Source: JAZFSZ01 sp036446455
GTDB lineage: Bacteria; Pseudomonadota; Gammaproteobacteria; Acidiferrobacterales; JAJDNE01
NCBI GenBank assembly: GCA_036446455.1
Contig: JAZFSZ010000099.1
Location: 1 to 13,545, forward strand
Length of the DNA stretch: 13,545 bases
Direction of reading: 5' to 3'
Below, in pieces: positions 5,471-11,809 of this stretch. The position numbers and the translations under genes were made by a program. Every line of letters starts with the position of its first letter. The first letter of the stretch is position 1. The notes beneath the pieces are model-generated. The model saw nothing but the letters and a program-made list of their open reading frames with translations. It ran no database searches and was not told the DNA's origin.

Positions 5471-6634
5471 GTGTTAAAAGTAAAAACACTCAACAATATT
5501 TCAGACAAGGGGCTTGGGCGCCTGCCCAGCGACCTGTTTACCGTTGGTGACGACGTCGACAATCCCGACGCCATCCTGTTGCGCTCTTTCAAGATGCATA
5601 ACATGAAACTGCCAACCAGTCTCAAGGCAGTCGGCCGCGCCGGTGCCGGGGTCAACAATATTCCCGTAGACAAGCTATCCAAGCTGGGTATCCCGGTGTT
5701 CAATGCACCCGGCGCCAATGCCAATGCAGTAAAGGAACTTGTGGTGGCTGGCTTGTTGCTGGCGGCGCGCAATATCTGCCAGGCCTGGGACTTTACTCGT
5801 CAACTACAGGGCGATGACGCCGGGCTCAGCAAGCAGGTGGAGGCAGGCAAGAAACAATACGCCGGGTTTGAATTACCGGGTCGCACCCTGGGCGTAGTCG
5901 GTCTCGGTGCGATCGGGCGTTATGTTGCCAATGCCGCCATAGATCTCGGGATGAAGGTCATTGGCTTCGATCCAAGCATTACCATCGAAGGCGCGTGGCA
6001 GTTGTCGGCTTCTGTAAAGAAGGCCGGCAGCATTGAAGAATTATTACGTAATGTGGATTTCATTACCTTCCACGTACCGCTGATTGATGCAACACGTGAC
6101 ATGATCAACGCCGAACGCATCGAGATCATGCGCGATGGCGCAACGGTGCTGAATTTTGCCCGTGACGGTATCGTCAACGATAAGGCTGTGGTGGATGCAT
6201 TGAAGAGCGGCAAATTGCACGCCTATATCTGTGATTTTCCAAGCAATACCCTAAGTGGGCAGGATCGTGTTATTGCCCTACCTCATCTCGGTGCATCCAC
6301 TGGTGAAGCCGAAGAGAACTGTGCGGTGATGGTGGCGGAGCAAGTGAAAGACTTCCTGCTTAACGGCAACATTCGCAACTCCGTGAACTTCCCGGAAGTG
6401 ATCGTGCCTCTCGAAACCGAATACCGCATCGTCATTGCCAACGCCAATGTCCCTAAAATGTTGGGCCACATTTCCAATGTGATGGCGGACGCCGGTCTGA
6501 ATATTTACGACATGGTCAACAAGTCGCGCGAGAATCTCGCCTATACGGTGGTAGACTGTGATAGCGAAATCCCGGCCGAAGTGGTGGACAAATTAAAGGC
6601 GGTTGAGGGTGTATTGAGCGTAAGAGTCATTTAG
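5471..6634 (+). CDS. serA: D-3-phosphoglycerate dehydrogenase (short ACT-domain type)
   Basis: The enzyme oxidises 3-phosphoglycerate to 3-phosphohydroxypyruvate with NAD+, the step before SerC. It starts with GTG at 5471, four bases after the serC stop. AAAGGG (5458-5463) is a well-placed Shine-Dalgarno inside the serC end, so translational coupling is likely. The 387 residues comprise a substrate domain (RAGAGVNNI, 57-64), a Rossmann fold with GLGAIG (144-149), catalytic Arg231 in NFARDGIVND, catalytic His272 in PHLGAST, and a C-terminal ACT domain (about 317-387), the usual serine-sensing module. It lacks the extra C-terminal domain of long types and is a little shorter than the E. coli enzyme (410). 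The Glu that usually partners the catalytic His appears replaced: the site reads FPSN (256-259) where E. coli has FPTE. From memory this DFPS form occurs in other gammaproteobacterial homologues. The subfamily could use other hydroxy acids, but the serC neighbour favours phosphoglycerate. Confidence 0.93.
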   Translation: MLKVKTLNNISDKGLGRLPSDLFTVGDDVDNPDAILLRSFKMHNMKLPTSLKAVGRAGAGVNNIPVDKLSKLGIPVFNAPGANANAVKELVVAGLLLAARNICQAWDFTRQLQGDDAGLSKQVEAGKKQYAGFELPGRTLGVVGLGAIGRYVANAAIDLGMKVIGFDPSITIEGAWQLSASVKKAGSIEELLRNVDFITFHVPLIDATRDMINAERIEIMRDGATVLNFARDGIVNDKAVVDALKSGKLHAYICDFPSNTLSGQDRVIALPHLGASTGEAEENCAVMVAEQVKDFLLNGNIRNSVNFPEVIVPLETEYRIVIANANVPKMLGHISNVMADAGLNIYDMVNKSRENLAYTVVDCDSEIPAEVVDKLKAVEGVLSVRVI

Positions 6635-6684
6635 TATTAAGGCCGGGCATACTGTTTACAACATCAATCCGGTCAGTGACATAC

Positions 6685-7767
6685 GTGAGCGAAGATTCGC
6701 AACTCAAGGCAATTCGTAAAAAGATAGACGCCATTGATGAAAAGATTCAGGCGTTAATCAGCGAACGCGCGTCATACGCGAAACAGGTCGCCAAAACCAA
6801 ACAGGAAGCCGGTTCCACGGATTTCTACCGTCCTGAACGCGAAGCGGAAGTGTTGCGCCAGGTCCTGGCGCGCAACGAGGGCCCTGTTACCGACGACGAG
6901 ATGACGCGACTGTTTCGCGAGATTATGTCGGTCTGTCTCGCCCTGGAATCGCCCCTGATTGTAGCCTACCTCGGTCCCGAGGGTACTTTCACGCAGCAGG
7001 CGGCACTAAAGCATTTTGGACATTCGGTAAACACGCTGGCACTTAACGCCATCGATGAGGTGTTCCGCGAGGTGGAGTCCGGCAATGCCCACTTCGGTGT
7101 CGTGCCGGTAGAAAATTCCACCGAAGGTGTGGTCAGTCATACGCTGGATACCTTTATGCGCTCGGATCTCAAGATCTGCGGCGAAGTGCAGCTGCGCGTG
7201 CATCAGCACCTGTTAAGCCAGCATTCCGGGCTGGAAAAGATAAAAAAGATTGTGTCACATCAGCAATCACTGGCGCAGTGTCGTGAATGGCTGGACACCA
7301 ATCTGCCAAATATTGAACGGGTTGCCGTAAGCAGTAACGCAGAGGCGGCGCGGGTAGCGGCCAGCGAGAAAAATGTAGCGGCTATTGCCGGCGAATCGGC
7401 TGCCACAATTTATGCACTGAATACACTGGCGTCAAATATTGAAGACGAGCCGGATAACACCACTCGTTTCTTCATCGTCGGTTTGGTGGAAACGGAAAGT
7501 ACAGGGAATGACAAGACCAGTCTGCTGTTGAGCGGCAAGAATAAACCGGGCGCACTACATGATTTGCTCGGAATTCTCGCCAGGCACGGTATCAATATGA
7601 CTCGCATTGAGTCCCGGCCGTCGCGCCAGGCCGCCTGGGAGTACGTATTCTTCCTTGATCTACAGGGCCATGCCAACGATGATTGTGTGAGCAAGGCACT
7701 CACCGAACTGAAATCCGACGCGGCATTGTTCAAACTGTTGGGCTCCTATCCCGTTTCGGTTCGGTAG
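6685..7767 (+). CDS. pheA: Bifunctional chorismate mutase / prephenate dehydratase (P-protein)
   Basis: This protein converts chorismate to prephenate and then to phenylpyruvate, committing flow to phenylalanine. Domains counted from GTG 6685: AroQ-type helical chorismate mutase (1-88, QLKAIRKKIDAIDEKI with the usual Arg and Lys ligands), prephenate dehydratase (93-270) with GPEGTF (98-103), NSTEG (144-148) and the TTRF motif (259-262) bearing the catalytic Thr, and an ACT domain (278-355) with GALHDLL and ESRPSR, the phenylalanine-sensing motifs. Feedback inhibition is therefore expected. At 360 residues it has the usual length. An in-frame GTG at 6676 would add three residues. I prefer 6685 because the family N-terminus is M-S-E-x-x-Q-L-K; neither start has a clear Shine-Dalgarno. 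The 50-bp gap from serA shows no leader peptide or attenuator. Confidence 0.97.
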   Translation: MSEDSQLKAIRKKIDAIDEKIQALISERASYAKQVAKTKQEAGSTDFYRPEREAEVLRQVLARNEGPVTDDEMTRLFREIMSVCLALESPLIVAYLGPEGTFTQQAALKHFGHSVNTLALNAIDEVFREVESGNAHFGVVPVENSTEGVVSHTLDTFMRSDLKICGEVQLRVHQHLLSQHSGLEKIKKIVSHQQSLAQCREWLDTNLPNIERVAVSSNAEAARVAASEKNVAAIAGESAATIYALNTLASNIEDEPDNTTRFFIVGLVETESTGNDKTSLLLSGKNKPGALHDLLGILARHGINMTRIESRPSRQAAWEYVFFLDLQGHANDDCVSKALTELKSDAALFKLLGSYPVSVR

Positions 7768-7930
7768 CCCGCACTTCTCACCAGGCGGCGGTAAATCACC
7801 AGAAATTAATGGCAATCCAGTAGATACCGTAAATGATCAGACAGCGATCAAGATTTGAGGTGATGCCTATCCCGGCGCTGGCTGGTTCTCGCGCGCCTGC
7901 CCCGGTGTCTATAAATGATGTTGTGTGGCG

Positions 7931-7954
7931 GCAGACAGGGATACCGTTGTCTGC
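7931..7954. repeat. 7-bp inverted repeat with CAGGGAT loop edge
   Basis: GCAGACA (7931-7937) pairs perfectly with TGTCTGC (7948-7954) around a 10-base loop. Four more pairs (GTGG 7925-7928 with CCAC 7958-7961) can form after short mismatches. The sequence ACAGGGAT at the arm-loop border matches the core seen in the other palindromes of this region. Confidence 0.6.
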
Positions 7955-8042
7955 GTTCCACCCTCGTCGAACCGGGGCGACAGTGTCCGCTCCCGCAATA
8001 CGCTTACGCCACGTGTCGCGGCCACTACTTGCTCTTCACTTT

Positions 8043-8119
8043 TGTACAGGACGTACTAATGCCGCGGAGCACAGGGACGATGTACAGGAAGTACAAGTGT
8101 CGCGGGAGGCAGGGATGCC
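8043..8119. repeat. Two imperfect tandem repeat units of 38-39 bp
   Basis: Unit A (8043-8080) and unit B (8081-8119) share TGTACAGGA-(C/A)-GTAC at the start, then a CGCGG block and an AGGGA block, with scattered differences. Each unit opens with a small palindrome: GTAC-AGGAC-GTAC in A, and TGTAC-AGGAA-GTACA in B. Confidence 0.6.
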
Positions 8120-8128
8120 GGGAGCGAC
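8099..8128. repeat. Nested palindrome with three GGGA spacers
   Basis: The outer arms GTCGC (8099-8103) and GCGAC (8124-8128) are exact complements. The inner arms GGCA (8108-8111) and TGCC (8116-8119) are exact complements. The three gaps between arms (8104-8107, 8112-8115, 8120-8123) are each GGGA. The regularity makes chance unlikely. Confidence 0.75.
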
Positions 8129-8179
8129 CGGGCGAGAGCGGCCATCATCCGGGATCCTGGTAAGAAATGCGGGCTAGCC

Positions 8180-9298
8180 ATGACCTTTGATGTGAATGCG
8201 CTCGCGCTGGCTGGAGTTCGTGGCTTGAAGCCCTATGAGCCGGGCAAGCCCATCGACGAACTCGAGCGTGAATACGGCGTCAGCAATGCCGTAAAACTCG
8301 CATCCAACGAAAATCCCCTTGGGCCCGGCAAGGCTGCACTGGCTGCTATCGCCAAGGCTGCAACTGATCTGGGTCGATACCCCGATGGCAATGGCTTTGC
8401 ATTAAAGCGCAAACTGGCAGAAAAGCATGGTGTTGATGCCAAACAAATTACCCTCGGGAATGGTTCCAATGATGTGCTCGAGTTTGTAACGCGCGCGTTC
8501 GTGTCACCGTCCCATGAGGTGCTGTTCTCGCAACATTCCTTCGCCGTTTATCCCATCGTGACCCAGGCGGTCGGGGCGCAGGCGGTCGTCACACCGGCAA
8601 AGAACTGGGGTTACAACCTCGATGCCATGGCGAATGCAATTACCGAAAAAACACGTTTGATTTTTGTTGCCAATCCCAACAATCCTACCGGCACCTGGTT
8701 GGCGTCGACGGAGTTGAAACAGTTTATCGCCGGGCTACCGGATCATATCGTCTGCGTAGTGGACGAGGCCTATGCTGAATACGTGGAATTCGACGACTAC
8801 CCCGATACCACGACGTGGTTGACCGAGTTCGACAACCTGCTGGTAACGCGCACATTCTCCAAAATCCACGGCTTGGCCGGCCTGCGAATAGGATACGGTG
8901 TCTCCAGCGCCGGCATTGCCGATATGCTGAACCGGGTGCGCCAGCCGTTCAATGTCAATAGCCTGGCCATGGTAGCGGCGGAAGCGGCGCTGGAAGACAA
9001 TGACCATATAGTAAAGTCTCGTCAGCTCAACCGCACTGGTATGGCCCAGTTGCTAAATGGTTTTGAAAAGCTGGGGTTGGATACTATCCCGTCAGCGGGT
9101 AATTTTATCTCGGTCGATGTTAGGTGCAATGGCACCGATATTTATGAACAGCTATTGCGACGTGGTGTTATCGTGCGACCAGTCGGCAACTATGAGATGC
9201 CGAGTCACTTACGCGTTACCATTGGGACCCAGGAAGAGAATAAGAAATTTATTGAAACCCTGAGCAAGGTATTAGTGGACAAATTGGCGAAACGGTAG
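8180..9298 (+). CDS. hisC: Histidinol-phosphate aminotransferase (HisC2-type)
   Basis: This is a class I/II PLP aminotransferase that exchanges amino groups between histidinol phosphate and 2-oxoglutarate. Homologues in this genomic position (hisC2 next to pheA/tyrA) may also handle phenylpyruvate and hydroxyphenylpyruvate. The 372 residues include KLASNENPLGP (39-49), NPNNPTG (165-171), DEAYAEY with the ring-nitrogen Asp195, and TFSKIHGLAGLRIGYG (225-240) with the Schiff-base Lys228; a conserved phosphate-binding Arg is in GLRIG. The C-terminal IVRPVGNYEMPSHLRVTIG is typical. The ATG at 8180 gives the normal N-terminus; no clear Shine-Dalgarno is present, and repeat DNA reaches to within about 50 bp. 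The stop TAG (9296-9298) lies inside a REP-like element. Whether a second hisC sits in a his operon elsewhere cannot be seen. Confidence 0.96.
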   Translation: MTFDVNALALAGVRGLKPYEPGKPIDELEREYGVSNAVKLASNENPLGPGKAALAAIAKAATDLGRYPDGNGFALKRKLAEKHGVDAKQITLGNGSNDVLEFVTRAFVSPSHEVLFSQHSFAVYPIVTQAVGAQAVVTPAKNWGYNLDAMANAITEKTRLIFVANPNNPTGTWLASTELKQFIAGLPDHIVCVVDEAYAEYVEFDDYPDTTTWLTEFDNLLVTRTFSKIHGLAGLRIGYGVSSAGIADMLNRVRQPFNVNSLAMVAAEAALEDNDHIVKSRQLNRTGMAQLLNGFEKLGLDTIPSAGNFISVDVRCNGTDIYEQLLRRGVIVRPVGNYEMPSHLRVTIGTQEENKKFIETLSKVLVDKLAKR

Positions 9299-9361
9299 GA
9301 GCCGGTGTCTGCCGGCGATTTACTGCTGAATTAGTCATCGCCGACGGTAGTTGGTACCTAC
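9295..9361. repeat. Pair of inverted REP-like units (BIME) between hisC and tyrA
   Basis: Two 25-base units face each other across a 17-base spacer. The + strand unit (9295-9319) is GTAGG, 13 bases, CGGCGAT. The - strand unit (9361 down to 9337) is also GTAGG, 13 bases, CGGCGAT. The middles differ, but each keeps its own stem: GCCGG/CCGGC (9301-9305 with 9312-9316), and GGTAG/CTACC (9346-9350 with 9358-9362). The ends CGGCGAT (9313-9319) and ATCGCCG (9337-9343) can also pair with each other, which excludes the first stem. A GTAG head followed by a palindrome is the layout of REPs of Pseudomonas and relatives that are recognised by REP-associated tyrosine transposases. The hisC stop codon is within the first unit. 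Confidence 0.7.
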
Positions 9362-9380
9362 CTCAAATATTGAATATTGA

Positions 9381-10274
9381 ATGATAAACAAACTGGCGAT
9401 TATTGGAATTGGTCTCATGGGCGGTTCGCTGGCAAGGGCATTGCGCCACAGCGGATTTGTTGACGAGATCGTGGGATACGGGCGCAATCTCGAAAATCTC
9501 AAGCTGGCAGTCGATCTGGGCGTGGTGGACCACGCCGAAGCCAGAATTGAAGCGGCGGTGCGGGATGCAGACGTAGTTCTGATTGCCGCACCGGTTGGCG
9601 CCATGGCTGAGGTATTTTCCCAACTGGCCGGAAAGATGTCACGCGAAGCTGTGATTACCGATGTCGGCAGTGTCAAAACATCGGTAATTTTGGCCGCACG
9701 TGAAACGCTGAGCCAGGAAGAGTTTGCCCGCTTTGTGCCGGGACACCCCATTGCCGGAACGGAACAGAGCGGGGTTGCTGCCTCTCGTGAAGACCTGTTT
9801 CAGGATCACCAGATTATTCTGACACCGGAACCTGATACCCGTCGTGATGCCGTCGACACGGTGCGCGTCATGTGGGCAGCGGCTGGAGGTGTGGTACATA
9901 TTCTCGATGCGGAAAAACACGATGCCGTGCTGGCTGCCAGCAGCCATGTTCCCCATGTATTGGCCTACGCCCTGGTCGATATGGTGGTGCGCCGCGACGA
10001 CCACCACGATATTTTTGATTTTGCCGCCGGGGGGTTCCGCGATTTCACCCGCATTGCCGGCAGCGACCCGGCCATGTGGCGTGACATTTGTGTTGCCAAC
10101 AGTGAGCCCCTGATGGCGTTACTGGAGAATTTTCGACAGGACCTTGGCGACATCATGCAAGCCATTGAAAAGGGCGACGCTCAGTGGTTGATGGACACCT
10201 TCCAGCGTGCACGTCACGCACGTGATACCTATGTTAAACCAGCACCGAGCGATTCACCGGACAGCACGGAATAG
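9381..10274 (+). CDS. tyrA: Prephenate dehydrogenase, monofunctional
   Basis: The enzyme oxidatively decarboxylates prephenate (or arogenate in some relatives) to the tyrosine precursor, using NAD(P)+. The 297 residues show an N-terminal Rossmann fold with GIGLMGGSLARAL (9-21), DVGSVK (94-99), the conserved GHPIAGTEQSG (121-131) with His122, a second conserved His in SSHVPH (187-192), and the helical dimer domain containing GGFRDFTRIAGSDP (217-230). There is no fused chorismate mutase (unlike E. coli TyrA) and no fused EPSP synthase (unlike Pseudomonas). The last ~12 residues are Pro/Ser/Asp-rich and look like a degenerate tail. The ATG at 9381 sits directly before the Rossmann strand; upstream is AT-rich without a Shine-Dalgarno. 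Cofactor choice cannot be read reliably from the sequence. Confidence 0.96.
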   Translation: MINKLAIIGIGLMGGSLARALRHSGFVDEIVGYGRNLENLKLAVDLGVVDHAEARIEAAVRDADVVLIAAPVGAMAEVFSQLAGKMSREAVITDVGSVKTSVILAARETLSQEEFARFVPGHPIAGTEQSGVAASREDLFQDHQIILTPEPDTRRDAVDTVRVMWAAAGGVVHILDAEKHDAVLAASSHVPHVLAYALVDMVVRRDDHHDIFDFAAGGFRDFTRIAGSDPAMWRDICVANSEPLMALLENFRQDLGDIMQAIEKGDAQWLMDTFQRARHARDTYVKPAPSDSPDSTE

Positions 10275-10292
10275 ATACCAGGATTATGGACA

Positions 10293-10361
10293 AAGGTTAA
10301 AGGCTAAAGGGCTTAGTCACAGGCACTAATTCGTTATCCATTAACCATTAGCCTTTAACCC
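10293..10361. repeat. Heptamer-phased inverted repeat upstream of aroA
   Basis: The left arm is three 7-base units, AAGGTTA, AAGGCTA, AAGGGCT (10293-10313). The right arm is four 7-base units, TTATCCA, TTAACCA, TTAGCCT, TTAACCC (10334-10361). GGTTAAAGGCTAA (10295-10307) is the exact complement of 10348-10360, giving a 13-bp stem around a 40-base loop. After a short interval comes CCTACGG (10366-10372) and then AT-rich sequence up to the aroA ATG. There is no T-run, so it is not a classical terminator. A related array lies downstream of aroA. Confidence 0.7.
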
Positions 10362-10383
10362 GTCTCCTACGGATTTTATATTT

Positions 10384-11733
10384 ATGTCGAACCAGGCCAA
10401 AACAAAACTGGATTTTATCGTTACCCCCGGCGGTACCCTTAAGGGCCACTTGCGCGTGCCCGGCGACAAGTCTATCTCTCATCGTGCAGTCATGCTGGGT
10501 TCGCTTGCCGAAGGCCAGACCCACGTCAGCGGGTTGCTGGAAGGCGATGACGTGCTGGCGACGCTGGCTGCTTTTCGTGCCATGGGCGTCAAGGCGACTG
10601 GTCCGGACAACGGCAAACTGACAATAGAAGGTGTGGGGTTGAATGGCTTGCAGTCACCGGCCGTACCGTTGGACATGGGAAACTCCGGTACCGCCATGCG
10701 ATTGATGGCTGGCATTCTTGCCGGACAACAATTCGATTCCGAGCTAATAGGTGACGCGTCTTTATCTAAAAGACCGATGAATCGCGTTGCGCAACCACTA
10801 CGGGAAATGGGTGCCCGCATCGACTCCCGGGAGCAGGGTCGACCGCCGTTGAAGATTAACGGTGGCGCCGGTCTCAGGGGTATTCGCTATCAATTGCCAG
10901 TTGCCAGCGCGCAGGTGAAGTCAGCATTACTGCTGGCCGGGCTCTACGCTGATGGTGAAACGGCAGTAATCGAGCCGGCATCAACACGTGATCATACCGA
11001 GCGCATGTTGCAGGGTTTCGGATATAAGGTTGTAAAAGACGGCGCCGAGTCGCGGCTGGCTGGTGGCGGTAAGCTAACGGCCTGCAATATTGATGTTCCA
11101 GCGGATATCTCTTCTGCCGCGTTTTTTCTCGTCGGCGCCTCTATCGCAACGGGGTCCGATTTGCTGTTGCAACACGTTGGCATCAATCCAACGCGAATCG
11201 GTGTGCTGCATATCCTGCAGGCTATGGGTGGTGATATCACCATCGAAAATAAGCGTGTTATTGGTGGCGAACCGGTGGCCGATCTACGCGTGCGATCTGC
11301 GCCATTAAGGGGTATCCACATTCCTGAAGATCAAGTACCCCTGGCGATCGATGAGTTTCCTGTGTTATTTGTTGCCGCTGCCTGTGCCACCGGCACAACG
11401 GTGCTAACGGGAGCCCGCGAATTGCGTGTGAAAGAGAGTGATCGTATTGCTGTCATGGCGCAGGGGTTAAAACAGTTGGGCGTGGCAGTGCAGGAAACCA
11501 GAGATGGCATCATTATTGAAGGTGGCAACATCAGTGGCGGGGAAGTGGACAGCCATGACGATCACCGCATCGCCATGGCATTTGCCATTGCCGGTTTGCG
11601 CGCCAAGGATGCAATTACAGTTCGTGACTGTCATAGCGTCAATACGTCATTTCCTGATTTTGTGCCGTTGGCGCAACAGGCAGGTTTGAATATCAGAATT
11701 GATAATAAAAACGGGATGAAGGCTAAAGGTTAA
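10384..11733 (+). CDS. aroA: 3-phosphoshikimate 1-carboxyvinyltransferase (EPSP synthase)
   Basis: This enzyme joins shikimate-3-phosphate and phosphoenolpyruvate to EPSP, the sixth shikimate-pathway step. Motifs over 449 residues: GDKSISHRAVMLGSLAEG (27-44) with Lys29 for PEP, LDMGNSGTAMRL (96-107), GDASLSKRPMNRV (123-135), SAQVKSALLLAGL (175-187), RDHTERML (202-209), IDEFPVLF (322-329) with catalytic Asp323, RVKESDRI (348-355) with Glu351, and DDHRIAMAF (392-400). The RPMxRV, SAQVKS and DHTExML forms are those of class II enzymes, yet the active-site loop is GNSGTAMRL rather than the GNAATGCR of the Agrobacterium class II protein. The ATG at 10384 fits the family start; no Shine-Dalgarno is seen. 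The last codons and stop (MKAKG-TAA) are written by a heptamer repeat, so the C-terminus is probably repeat-derived. In Pseudomonas this protein is fused behind TyrA. Confidence 0.97.
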   Translation: MSNQAKTKLDFIVTPGGTLKGHLRVPGDKSISHRAVMLGSLAEGQTHVSGLLEGDDVLATLAAFRAMGVKATGPDNGKLTIEGVGLNGLQSPAVPLDMGNSGTAMRLMAGILAGQQFDSELIGDASLSKRPMNRVAQPLREMGARIDSREQGRPPLKINGGAGLRGIRYQLPVASAQVKSALLLAGLYADGETAVIEPASTRDHTERMLQGFGYKVVKDGAESRLAGGGKLTACNIDVPADISSAAFFLVGASIATGSDLLLQHVGINPTRIGVLHILQAMGGDITIENKRVIGGEPVADLRVRSAPLRGIHIPEDQVPLAIDEFPVLFVAAACATGTTVLTGARELRVKESDRIAVMAQGLKQLGVAVQETRDGIIIEGGNISGGEVDSHDDHRIAMAFAIAGLRAKDAITVRDCHSVNTSFPDFVPLAQQAGLNIRIDNKNGMKAKG

Positions 11734-11783
11734 AGGTTAAGCTACCGGATTTCAGGTTCAATCCTTTCTCCTTTCTCCTTGCC
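11719..11783. repeat. Heptamer repeat array downstream of aroA
   Basis: Three head-to-tail units, AAGGCTA, AAGGTTA, AAGGTTA (11719-11739), are followed after 23 bases by CCTTTCT, CCTTTCT, CCTTGCC (11763-11783). The arms are only partly complementary (AAGG against CCTT). As upstream of aroA, CCTACGG follows (11782-11788, overlapping the last unit by two bases), then AT-rich sequence leading to the next start codon. The aroA stop TAA (11731-11733) is inside the left arm. Confidence 0.7.
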
Positions 11784-11809
11784 TACGGTGAAACTATATT
11801 TTCTCTCAA

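Larger units (their letters stand above)
7865..8128. repeat. Mosaic palindromic intergenic repeat region between pheA and hisC
   Basis: Most of the 412-bp gap (7768-8179) is palindromic repeat material. It holds a 7-bp stem GCAGACA/TGTCTGC (7931-7954), two imperfect tandem units of 38-39 bp (8043-8119), and a nested palindrome (8099-8128). ORFs are open on both strands across it (+ strand 7833-8177, 114 codons; - strand without a start codon), which is what repeat sequence without stops gives rather than evidence for a protein. Bases 7768-7864 contain no palindrome, only a short hydrophobic reading on the minus strand. An 8-bp palindrome GGCTAGCC (8172-8179) lies directly before the hisC ATG. 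Confidence 0.6.

Noticed and set aside
6635..6684. Phenylalanine attenuator/leader peptide before pheA
   Set aside because: Only 50 bp, no Phe-rich mini-ORF and no terminator hairpin with T-run.
7833..8177. 114-codon + strand ORF between pheA and hisC
   Set aside because: It runs through palindromic repeats, is open in overlapping frames and on the other strand, has no ribosome binding site, and no recognisable domain.
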